A stretch of 64,000 bases of DNA, taken from positions 62,001 to 126,000 of the forward strand of contig SFJO01000003.1 in assembly GCA_004555865.1 (NCBI GenBank), written 5' to 3'. A program made the translations under genes and the position numbers. Position 1 is the first letter of the stretch. Each line of letters starts with the position of its first letter. The notes under the pieces were generated by a model. The model saw only the letters and a program-made list of their open reading frames with translations. It was not told the DNA's origin and searched no databases. Of the stretch, positions 51,529-60,213 are shown piece by piece. The DNA comes from Oscillospiraceae bacterium. Lineage in GTDB: Bacteria > Bacillota > Clostridia > Oscillospirales > Ruminococcaceae.

Positions 51529-52236
51529 ATGCCCGATATTTTCAAGGTGATCGGCACCAGCCTGCTCTCGCTTGCGGTGCTGTTTCTTCTCTGCCGGCTG
51601 AACGGCCAGCGGCAGATCAGCCAGATGAGTCTGTTTGATTACATCAACAGCATCACCATCGGCTCCATCGCAGCCGAGCTGGCCACCGACCTGGAAAACT
51701 GGCAGCGCACGCTGACCGCCATGGCGGTGTATGGCGCAGCCATTGCACTCATCGGTTATCTCACCTGCAAATCGCTGGGGCTGCGCAAGCTCTTAAACGG
51801 CACGCCGCTTCTTCTGTTTGAGAACGGGAACCTTTACAAGGCCAACCTTCTGCGTGCCAAGCTGGACGTAAACGAATTTTTGACCCAGTGCCGGGTGGTC
51901 GGTTACCACGACCTGAGCCAACTGGCCGCCGTTGTGCTGGAGACCAACGGCCAGTTGAGTTTTCTTCCCAAAGCCGAGCAGCGTCCTGCCACCCCGCAGG
52001 ATCTGGGCCTGACCCCGCCGCCCGCCAGCCTTTGGGCGGATCTGATTCTGGACGGGAAGATTCTCACAAAAAATCTGGCCGCGGCCGGGCGGGAAGAACG
52101 CTGGCTGCGCCAGCAGCTGAGCCGGTGCGGCATCGGGCAGATCAGCGAGGTATTCCTGGCCATGTGTGACCGGGCCGGGAACTTTCAAGCCTACCGCAAG
52201 CAGGAAGAACCCGTCAAAAAGGACCTGTTTGAATAA
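51529..52236 (+). CDS. DUF421 (YetF/YcaP-like) membrane protein
   Basis: The 235-residue protein has three N-terminal membrane helices (about 5-85) with the family signature RQISQMSLFDYINSITIGSIAAE, then a cytoplasmic DUF421 domain (LLFENGNLYKANLLRAKLDVNEFLTQCR; LPKAEQRPATPQDLG). In Bacillus, relatives are found among sporulation and general stress proteins; the molecular function is unknown. The ATG at 51529 has GTAAGGAGG. It is divergent from the TIR-LRR gene. Confidence 0.9.
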   Translation: MPDIFKVIGTSLLSLAVLFLLCRLNGQRQISQMSLFDYINSITIGSIAAELATDLENWQRTLTAMAVYGAAIALIGYLTCKSLGLRKLLNGTPLLLFENGNLYKANLLRAKLDVNEFLTQCRVVGYHDLSQLAAVVLETNGQLSFLPKAEQRPATPQDLGLTPPPASLWADLILDGKILTKNLAAAGREERWLRQQLSRCGIGQISEVFLAMCDRAGNFQAYRKQEEPVKKDLFE

Positions 52237-52371
52237 ACCCGCGCCGCGGGGCGCACGGTTTCACACACGGGCGCTCTTGTGAAAAAAGTATCGTTTCCAA
52301 CATTTTAAGTTCTTTTTCTTCTTGCATTGTGTAGTTTTATAAAGTTTTTCTTTCTTTTTTCGTGTAAAACA

Positions 52372-52400
52372 TTGCCAATCTCCAAGAACGCTCCTATAAT
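52372..52400 (+). promoter_or_regulatory. Promoter of the LysR gene
   Basis: TTGCCA (52372-52377), 17 bases, TATAAT (52395-52400), about 40 bases before the start. Confidence 0.7.
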
Positions 52401-52439
52401 GTGAGTGGTTGACAACGTTCGAGGCAATGAGGAATTCAT

Positions 52440-53342
52440 ATGAACCTGAAAGAACTGGAATATATTGTAAAAATCGCGGATGAACACAGCCTGACCCGTG
52501 CAGCCGAGCGGCTGGGCATTACCTCTTCCGCACTGAATCAGCAGCTTCTTCGGCTGGAGCGAGAGCTGGGTCTGCCCCTGTTTTTTCGTGCCCGCAGCGG
52601 CTGGCAGCCCACCCTGGCCGGGGAAGTTTATCTGGACACCGCCCGTGAGATGCTTCAGATGAAACAGATCGCCTACCACCGCCTGCAGGACATCGCAGAC
52701 CCCGACCGGGGCAGCCTGTCCGTTGGCCTTGACCCGGAGCGGGGCGGTGCGCTGCTGGCGGCCGTTGGGCCGGCCTTCCGGCGCGAATCTCCCCAGATCA
52801 CTCTCCGCATTCAGGAACTGGATACCCGCAGCCAACAGCAGGCCATTGCCCAGGGCACGCTGGACCTGGGCTTTGTCACCCTGGACCCGAGCCAGCGCAC
52901 CGATGACCACTATCTGCCCATCCGACAGGAAGAACTGCTGTTGGCGTTGCCCGCCGGGCACCCCGCCTGTGCCTTTGCCCGCCCCGAGGAAGGGCGCTTC
53001 CCAATTCTGGACCTCAGCCTTCTCAGGCGGGCCGTTTTTGCCCTGCCTCAGCCCGGCAGCTGCCTGCGTGAATATGTGGATCGTCTGTTCCAACAGGCCG
53101 GATACACCCCGCAGATTCTGCTGGAGAGCGCCGGAGCCGCCTCTGCCCTGGCCCTGACCGCCGCCGGGCTGTGCGTTTCGCTGGTTCCCGGCGACCTGTG
53201 CAGCCCGCAGCCGGAGGGCATTCAGCTGTTCTGTATGCCCGGGCACCCGCAATGGGCCCTGGAGGCCGTCACCCGCAAGGATGCCTACCTGAGCAAAGCC
53301 GCCCGCCGCTTTTTGCAGATGGTCAAGGAGCACTTTGCCTGA
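52440..53342 (+). CDS. LysR family transcriptional regulator (orphan)
   Basis: The 300-residue protein has a LysR helix-turn-helix (about 3-62; EHSLTRAAERLGITSSALNQQLLRLERELG) and an effector-binding domain (about 90-295). Instead of the usual Q-P-(A/S)-L-S, the recognition helix reads S-S-A-L-N. There is no divergent partner gene (DUF421 is upstream in the same direction), so its target cannot be inferred from position. Confidence 0.92.
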   Translation: MNLKELEYIVKIADEHSLTRAAERLGITSSALNQQLLRLERELGLPLFFRARSGWQPTLAGEVYLDTAREMLQMKQIAYHRLQDIADPDRGSLSVGLDPERGGALLAAVGPAFRRESPQITLRIQELDTRSQQQAIAQGTLDLGFVTLDPSQRTDDHYLPIRQEELLLALPAGHPACAFARPEEGRFPILDLSLLRRAVFALPQPGSCLREYVDRLFQQAGYTPQILLESAGAASALALTAAGLCVSLVPGDLCSPQPEGIQLFCMPGHPQWALEAVTRKDAYLSKAARRFLQMVKEHFA

Positions 53343-53361
53343 ACATTTCCCTATAAAAACC

Positions 53362-53401
53362 TGTGGCCGGCTGCGAATTGCAGCCGGCCACAAACGTTTT
53401 T
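53362..53401. terminator. Terminator between convergent genes
   Basis: TGTGGCCGGCTGC and GCAGCCGGCCACA, perfect 13-bp arms, then a T-run on the plus strand overlapping the stop of the kinase-like gene. Confidence 0.9.
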
Positions 53402-53981
53402 ATCCGTACAGCTCTGCGATGATCGCCACGCACCGTTCAATTCCCACCACGCCGCTGTCCAGCGTCAGGTGATAGTTCTGGGCGTGGCCCCACTTCATGC
53501 TGGTGTAGAAGCGGTGGTAGGCGGCGCGGCGCTTGTCCTTATCCCGCAAACGCTCCTCCGGGGACTGCTCCCGCTCACCGTAGACCTCCACGATGCGCTT
53601 TGCACGGAACGCCATGTCCGCATGGATAAAGACCTTCAGGCAGTCCGCCTTGTCCTGCAAAATGTAGTCCGCACAGCGGCCCACGATGACGCAGGGACCT
53701 TTTGCAGCAAGGTCCGCGATGACCTTGTACTGGTGCTCCCAGAGAATGTCCTCGTTGGTGGGGCCGAACATCCGGTTGGAAAAGGCCGAGGACAGGAAGC
53801 TGCCGGGAGCGTACTCTCCCGCCTCCTTCACATAGTCCGGTGCGAAGCCGGTCTCCTTCGCCATTTCCTGAATGATCTCCGCGTCATAGCAGGGGATGCC
53901 CAGCTTTTCCGCTACCTTTTTGCCGATGGTGCGTCCGCCGCTGCCAAACTCGCGGCTGATGGTAATGACTCTGTTTTTCAT
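53400..53981 (-). CDS. Cytidylate kinase-like protein
   Basis: The 193-residue protein belongs to the cytidylate-kinase-like family (Cytidylate_kin2): MKNRVITISREFGSGGRTIGKKVAEKLG contains the P-loop (GSGGRTIG), and CVIVGRCADYIL, KRIVEVYG and DKRRAAYHRFYT follow. These proteins are distinct from CMP kinase Cmk, and their substrate is not known. Its start overlaps the MATE gene by four bases (ATGA), so its translation is coupled to a drug exporter that sits behind an attenuator-like leader. A role in modifying a toxic compound is conceivable but not shown. Confidence 0.88.
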   Translation of the reverse strand: MKNRVITISREFGSGGRTIGKKVAEKLGIPCYDAEIIQEMAKETGFAPDYVKEAGEYAPGSFLSSAFSNRMFGPTNEDILWEHQYKVIADLAAKGPCVIVGRCADYILQDKADCLKVFIHADMAFRAKRIVEVYGEREQSPEERLRDKDKRRAAYHRFYTSMKWGHAQNYHLTLDSGVVGIERCVAIIAELYG

Positions 53982-55384
53982 GCTTCCTGCACTCCTTCTG
54001 TATTCAATTCCCGATAGGTTTTTACGATGATGATGGCCGAGATAATAAAGGTCAGAATATCCGACACCGGCATGGAATACAGCACGCCGTCCAAGCCGAA
54101 GAACACTGGCAGCAGCAGAGCAAAGCCCACGCCAAACACCACCTCACGGAACATAGACAGCAGCGTGGAGGCCAGCGCCTTGCCCACAGCCTGCAGGAAG
54201 ATGAAGCACGCCTTGTTGACACAGGCGAGGATCATCATGCAGAGATAGGTGCGAAAGGCTTTGATGGCGAACTCGGTGTAGTAGCTGCTCTCGTTGGCCG
54301 CGCCGAAAATGGCGATGAGCTGACGGGGAAAGCCCTCTGCCAGCACAAGCGCCACCGCGCCCACCAGCGCCTCGGCCACCAGCAGCTTGGTGAACAGCTC
54401 CCGCACGCGGAGCTTTTTCTCTGCGCCCATGTTGTAGCCCACGATGGGGATGCAGCCCGCCGCCATGCCCACTACGATGGAAATGACGATCTGGAAGAAC
54501 TTCATCACGATGCCCACCACCGCCATGGGGATCTGCGCGTACTGCTCCTGCCCGAATACAGCGTCCAGCGCGCCGTATTTGCGGAGCATGTTGTTGATGG
54601 CCGCCATCGCCGCCACCAAGCTGATCTGGGAGAGGAAGCTGGTGATGCCCAGCATCAGCGTCCGCCCGCAGACATTTCCCTGCAAAATGAAGTCTCCCTT
54701 ACCGGGCTTGATGATCTTCATATGTAGCAGGTACCACACCGCGAGGATGGCCGTCGCAATCTGGCCGATGACCGTTGCAACCGCCGCGCCCATCATGCCC
54801 CACTTGAACGCAAAAATAAAGATGGGGTCCAGAATGATGTTGAGCACCGCGCCCGCCAATGTGGAGATCATGGCGAACTTGGGATTGCCGTCGGCACGGA
54901 TGATGGGGTTCATGGCCTGCCCGAACATATAAAACGGGATGCCCAGCGTGATATAGAAAAAGTACTCCTGCGAGTGGTGGAAGGTCTCCTCATTCACCGT
55001 GCCGCCGAACATGGCGATGATGCCGTCGGCAAAGATGAGATAAACCGCCGTCAATACAAGGCTGCCCGCAACGATCAGCACGACCGCGTTGCCCACGCTG
55101 CGTTTCGCCTTGTCCACCTCGTTTCTGCCCAGCGCCATGCTGACGAAGGCACAGCAGCCGTCCCCCACCATAACGGCGATGGCCAGTGCCACCACCGTCA
55201 GTGGGAACACCACTGTATTGGCGGCGTTGCCGTAAGAGCCGAGGTAGCTTGCGTTGGCGATGAAGATCTGGTCAACGATGTTGTAAAGTGCGCCCACCAG
55301 CAATGAGATAATGCAGGGAACGGCATACTTCCGCATGAGCGTTCCGATGCGCTCCGTCCCCAAAAACTGATTTCCGGTATTCAT
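53978..55384 (-). CDS. MATE family exporter behind an attenuator-like leader
   Basis: The 468-residue exporter has 12 membrane helices and MepA-like motifs: RIGTLMRKYAVPCIISLLVGALYNIVDQIFI, MVGDGCCAFVSMALGRN, and in the second half GIVMKFFQIVISIVVGMAAGCIPIVGYNMGA. The start is ATG at 55384 (AGAAAGGTGAATGG upstream). The frame stays open through the leader hairpin, where an in-frame ATG at 55444 would add 20 residues (MRKSGFGGLRIFAFLRK...). Cotranscribed with the kinase-like gene. Confidence 0.93.
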   Translation of the reverse strand: MNTGNQFLGTERIGTLMRKYAVPCIISLLVGALYNIVDQIFIANASYLGSYGNAANTVVFPLTVVALAIAVMVGDGCCAFVSMALGRNEVDKAKRSVGNAVVLIVAGSLVLTAVYLIFADGIIAMFGGTVNEETFHHSQEYFFYITLGIPFYMFGQAMNPIIRADGNPKFAMISTLAGAVLNIILDPIFIFAFKWGMMGAAVATVIGQIATAILAVWYLLHMKIIKPGKGDFILQGNVCGRTLMLGITSFLSQISLVAAMAAINNMLRKYGALDAVFGQEQYAQIPMAVVGIVMKFFQIVISIVVGMAAGCIPIVGYNMGAEKKLRVRELFTKLLVAEALVGAVALVLAEGFPRQLIAIFGAANESSYYTEFAIKAFRTYLCMMILACVNKACFIFLQAVGKALASTLLSMFREVVFGVGFALLLPVFFGLDGVLYSMPVSDILTFIISAIIIVKTYRELNTEGVQEA

Positions 55385-55398
55385 TCCATTCACCTTTC

Positions 55399-55562
55399 TT
55401 AAAAAAGCAAAAATGCGCAAGCCGCCAAACCCGGACTTACGCATTTCTGCCACACGATTTGCATATGAAATTTTCGCTCATGGTTCTGCTCTCTCACCCG
55501 CTTTCACAAAAAAGCGTGCGGCGTTTCTGCAACCGGATTTACGCAGAAACGCCACACGCTGT
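55399..55562 (-). promoter_or_regulatory. Leader RNA with two tandem terminator-like hairpins and a short leader peptide
   Basis: Minus-strand order: hairpin 1 (55559-55514; arms GTGTGGCGTTTCTGC and GCAGAAACGCCGCAC) followed by six T; the 14-codon frame 55481-55437; hairpin 2 (55446-55411; AAATGCG.../...CGCATTT) followed by TTGCTTTTTT; then the MATE start. Both hairpins share TGCGTAARTCCGG. The short frame ends inside the 5' arm of hairpin 2, so a ribosome on it would disturb the hairpin. This is the logic of ribosome-mediated attenuation used by antibiotic-resistance genes. No known riboswitch motif was seen. Confidence 0.6.
55437..55481 (-). CDS. Putative leader peptide, 14 residues
   Basis: ATG at 55481, sequence MSENFICKSCGRNA, stop at 55439-55437. 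A purine-rich GAGAGAG lies upstream. It is too short to be judged by coding statistics; its position over hairpin 2 is the argument. Antibiotic stalling on such a peptide could free or form the terminator. Confidence 0.4.
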   Translation of the reverse strand: MSENFICKSCGRNA

Positions 55563-55568
55563 ATGTTT

Positions 55569-55597
55569 ATTGTAGCAGATTCGGATGGAGATTTCAA
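55569..55597 (-). promoter_or_regulatory. Promoter of the MATE/kinase-like operon
   Basis: On the minus strand TTGAAA (55597-55592), 17 bases, TACAAT (55574-55569). Confidence 0.7.
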
Positions 55598-55665
55598 ATG
55601 ATTTTTGAATGACTTTCGTCTCACTCGATCATACTTCTTACAATCACCATGCTGCCGGATAACAT

Positions 55666-55705
55666 AAAATCGGCACCTGCTTTTTGAGGCAGGTGCCGAT
55701 TTTTA
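55666..55705 (-). terminator. Terminator of groESL
   Basis: AAAATCGGCACCTGC and GCAGGTGCCGATTTTT, about 100 bases after groEL. Confidence 0.9.
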
Positions 55706-55801
55706 TTACCCTATAATGCGCTCGAATTTGGGGCGTAAGTGGCGTAAAACCACTTTTCCACCCTTAAAAAATCAAGCGGTCACGCGGCTTTGGGGGATTG
55801 C

Positions 55802-57442
<1,641 letters not shown>

Positions 57443-57517
57443 AATAATCTCTCCTTATTCAATCCAGCGGCCCGCTGCGGGGCGCTGCGTTCTTGTCATT
57501 TGCTTTGAATGCGACTC

Positions 57518-57802
57518 TTACTCCACGATGGCCAGGATGTCGCTCTGACGAACGATGGTGCACTCCTCGCCGTCCACCTTCACTTCCGTGCCGGAATACT
57601 TGCTGGTGAGGACCTTATCGCCAACCTTGACGATCATCTGCACCTCTTTGCCGTCCACCAGGCCGCCGGGGCCCACAGCCAGCACTTCAGCCACCTGGGG
57701 CTTCTCCTTGGCGCTGCCCGCCAGGATGATGCCGCTCTTCGTGGTCTCTTCCGCTTCCACCGTCTTGATTACAACGCGATCGGCCAAAGGTCTGATTTTC
57801 AT
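57518..57802 (-). CDS. groES: Co-chaperonin GroES
   Basis: The 94-residue 10-kDa lid of GroEL begins KIRPLADRVVIKTVEAEE, with the mobile-loop segment TKSGIILAGSAKEKPQ and the roof region VGPGGLVDGK. The CIRCE element lies about 50 bases upstream. Confidence 0.98.
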   Translation of the reverse strand: MKIRPLADRVVIKTVEAEETTKSGIILAGSAKEKPQVAEVLAVGPGGLVDGKEVQMIVKVGDKVLTSKYSGTEVKVDGEECTIVRQSDILAIVE

Positions 57803-57849
57803 GGTTGATAGCCTCCTATTTGAATCTTAATTGTAAACTTCTCGTTGTT

Positions 57850-57876
57850 TTAGCACTCCGTATCTTTAAGTGCTAA
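57850..57876. promoter_or_regulatory. CIRCE element (HrcA operator)
   Basis: TTAGCACTC (57850-57858), nine bases, AAGTGCTAA (57868-57876): CIRCE with a single base difference from the canonical GAGTGCTAA arm. It predicts heat-shock induction of groESL through HrcA. Confidence 0.93.
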
Positions 57877-58121
57877 GTTTATTTTAACCACTTGCACCGC
57901 AAAAATCAAGTATCTAAATTAAAAACTTTTTGTGAACGATGCATGAAGTGCCCTGCGGCGGTTCCTCATTCAAATTTAAATCGTACTCACGTCTATTTAT
58001 GCGTTCTGTTTTTTGCTGTGATTTTTTGAAACCGGCCGATTTTTTCCTGTTTTCCAGCCCGTCGGCCTGTTTTTTTCACGCAGTCCCGACCGGGCGGTGC
58101 GCATTTCTTTGCGTTTGTGCC
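57877..58121. other. Gene-free interval upstream of groESL
   Basis: No supported gene. The part near 57877-57920 is A+T-rich and should hold the groESL promoter; nothing else stands out. Confidence 0.5.
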
Positions 58122-58160
58122 AAAAAAATTCCCGGCAGAAATTACTCTGCCGGGGATTTG
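58122..58160 (-). terminator. Terminator of the CoA-transferase gene
   Basis: CCCGGCAGA and TCTGCCGGG with a T-run on the minus strand. Confidence 0.88.
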
Positions 58161-58210
58161 AAACAGCGTCCACGCCCGTTGTTCACAGGCCGGAAGAGCG
58201 TTGCCGATGC

Positions 58211-59527
58211 TTACTTAAAATTCTCGCGGGCATACTTCAGCAGCTCTTCCCGGAAATCCGGGTGTGCGATGGACGCCATGGCTTCTGCACGCTCCCTCAG
58301 AGTCTTGCCGGAGAGCGAGGCAATGCCGTATTCCGTCGCCACATACTGAATCATCGTGCGGGGGGCCGAAATGGTGCTGCCGCCGGGAATCGTTGCCAGA
58401 ATATTAGACTTGCGCTGCCCGTCCTTCGTCACGCGGGAGGAGTTGATGCAGATAAAGCCCTTGCCGCCCTTGGAGCGGAACGCGCCCTCCAAGAAGTCCA
58501 TCTGGCCGCCGATGCCGGAAAGCTGGCGGGTGCCGACGCTCTCGGCGTTTTCCTGACCCATCAGATCCAGCTGCACGCCGCCGTTGATGCTGATGACGTT
58601 GCTCAGCTTGGAAATGCGCTCCACCGAGTGGATGTAGTCCAGGTCGCCGGGGTGGAACAGCTGCGGCTCTGCATCCAGCCAATCGTACAGCTCCTGCGAG
58701 CCCATGGCCAGGTTCCAGGCGGAAAGGCCGTTGTCCAGCTCCTTGCGGGCGTTGGTCAGCTTGCCGGCCTTGTACATCTCCAGGAACGCATCGCTGATGG
58801 TGCCGGTGTGACAGCCCAGATCCTTCCGGTCCGACTCCGCCAGCATCTTGGCCACCGTGTAGGGAACGCCGCCCACACCCAGCGACAGTACTGCGCCGTC
58901 CGGAATTTGCTCCACCACCAGCTTGGCAATGGCAATGTCGGTCTCACTGGGGGCGCGGTAGGTGCGGATGGGCAGCGGCTCGTGCTCTCCTTCCACCACA
59001 TAGTCCGCCTCGGACAGATGCACTCGGTGGGAGCCTTCTACGCCCTGCAGACGGGGATAGCGCTCGTTGATCTCGAAGATCACGGTGCGGGCGCTCTCAA
59101 AAATGGTGCGCCAGGCATAGTTCGAAATGCCCAGGCCGCAGTAGCCGTTCTCATCCGGCCGGGAAACGGGCACAAACGCCACATCGCAGCGAATGTGGCC
59201 ATCCCGGTATAGATAGGGCAGGGAGCGCAGAATGGTGGGCATGAACTTCACCAGGCCGCGCGTCTGGAGCTTGCGCTCGTAATCGCCGATATGCCAGCTG
59301 TAATAGGAAAAGCTCTCCTGCTCGGGGTCACTCTCCACCACCTCAATGCGGGGGCGGATCACCAGGCCGCCGCGCACCTTTACGTCCTTCACGTCACCCT
59401 TGCGGGCGGCCAGAGCCTTGTCCAGCAGCTCAGGGAAGCCCGCACCGAAGCCGTAATCCACCCAATCACCGGACTGCACGGCGCGCACGGCCACTTCCGG
59501 TGTTACATAATTGATTCGCTGACGCAT
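58211..59527 (-). CDS. Butyryl-CoA:acetate / 4-hydroxybutyrate CoA-transferase family protein
   Basis: The 438-residue protein aligns along its length with class I CoA-transferases that release butyrate in gut Clostridia: WVDYGFGAGFPELLDKAL at the N-terminus, LSLGVGGVPYTVAKML, GTRQLSGIGGQMDFLEGAFRSKGGKGFIC and TEYGIASLSGKTLRERAEAMASIAHPDFRE. In the enzymes I recall, the CoA-carrying Glu lies in a HTEM-like segment; here that place reads LGCHTGTISDAF, with Gly where Glu is expected. It may therefore use another Glu, have another activity, or my alignment of that segment is wrong. ATG at 59527, AGGAAA upstream. Monocistronic. Confidence 0.85.
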   Translation of the reverse strand: MRQRINYVTPEVAVRAVQSGDWVDYGFGAGFPELLDKALAARKGDVKDVKVRGGLVIRPRIEVVESDPEQESFSYYSWHIGDYERKLQTRGLVKFMPTILRSLPYLYRDGHIRCDVAFVPVSRPDENGYCGLGISNYAWRTIFESARTVIFEINERYPRLQGVEGSHRVHLSEADYVVEGEHEPLPIRTYRAPSETDIAIAKLVVEQIPDGAVLSLGVGGVPYTVAKMLAESDRKDLGCHTGTISDAFLEMYKAGKLTNARKELDNGLSAWNLAMGSQELYDWLDAEPQLFHPGDLDYIHSVERISKLSNVISINGGVQLDLMGQENAESVGTRQLSGIGGQMDFLEGAFRSKGGKGFICINSSRVTKDGQRKSNILATIPGGSTISAPRTMIQYVATEYGIASLSGKTLRERAEAMASIAHPDFREELLKYARENFK

Positions 59528-59640
59528 TGCTTTCAATTTCCTTTCTGATTTATGGCACAGATCTGCAACGAATAACATTACGATTAACTATACCAGATAA
59601 CGTGCCGCTTGTAAATTCAGCCCTTCGCGGCCTGACACAG

Positions 59641-59680
59641 AAAAAGCCCCAGATGCACGGCGTGTGCATCTGGGGCTTTA
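59641..59680 (-). terminator. Terminator of tRNA-Thr(GGU)
   Basis: AAAGCCCCAGATGCAC and GTGCATCTGGGGCTTT with T-run on the minus strand. Confidence 0.9.
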
Positions 59681-59684
59681 CGCG

Positions 59685-59760
59685 TGGAGCTGTCAATGCG
59701 ATTCGAACGCACGACCTCATCCTTACCAAGGATGTGCTCTACCGACTGAGCTATGACAGC
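59685..59760 (-). tRNA. tRNA-Thr (anticodon GGT)
   Basis: On the minus strand GCTGTCA pairs with TGACAGC, followed by TCCA. The stem CATCC/GGATG closes loop TTGGTAA, giving anticodon GGT (reads ACC/ACT). Confidence 0.95.
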
Positions 59761-59890
59761 ATATGGCGACCCGGATCGGGCTCCACATGCGGTGTTGCAT
59801 CGCTGCAACGGTATTGATTATATACTCTCAAGGGCATTCTGTCAAGCATATTTTGCAAAAAACTTTTGGAAAAGTTTTTGCGGCTTTTGC

Positions 59891-59919
59891 TTGACATTAT
59901 CGCCCTAATTTGCTATTAT
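59891..59919 (+). promoter_or_regulatory. Promoter of tRNA-Trp
   Basis: TTGACA (59891-59896), 17 bases, TATTAT (59914-59919). Confidence 0.8.
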
Positions 59920-59952
59920 ATACAAGCAGTCACGTGATTGCAACATTCAAAT

Positions 59953-60028
59953 AGGGGTATAGCTCAGCTGGTAGAGCAGCGGTCTCCAAAACCGCGGGCC
60001 GAGGGTTCGAATCCTTCTGCCCCTGCCA
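59953..60028 (+). tRNA. tRNA-Trp (anticodon CCA)
   Basis: AGGGGTA pairs with TGCCCCT, followed by GCCA (CCA encoded). The stem GCGGT/ACCGC closes loop CTCCAAA, giving anticodon CCA. Confidence 0.95.
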
Positions 60029-60069
60029 AAACGCACATCTTTCCTTGTGAGAGATGTGCGTTTCTTTTT
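60029..60069 (+). terminator. Terminator of tRNA-Trp
   Basis: AAACGCACATCT and AGATGTGCGTTT arms, then CTTTTT. Confidence 0.9.
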
Positions 60070-60127
60070 GCATCCATATTTTATGAGCGGCGGGCAGTCA
60101 ATCTCATTGGGTTTCCCGGCTGCACGC

Positions 60128-60170
60128 AAAAAGCCCGCTCCTGTACAAACAGGAGTGGGCTTTGCTTTTT
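60128..60170. terminator. Terminator downstream of the P-type ATPase
   Basis: AAAAAGCCC-CTCCTG and CAGGAG-GGGCTTT, usable on both strands. Confidence 0.8.
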
Positions 60171-60213
60171 ATCGCTTTATCATATGCCGGATGTTCTCGG
60201 CTCAGGCTGCCTC

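Noticed and set aside
55460..55555. A 25-codon GTG-started leader frame before the 14-codon one
   Set aside because: It would start about seven bases from the predicted transcription start with no room for a ribosome-binding site; the residue similarity is explained by the repeated hairpin sequence.
55399..55562. Guanidine-II (mini-ykkC) riboswitch as explanation of the two hairpins
   Set aside because: The hairpin loops lack the ACGR motif of that class.
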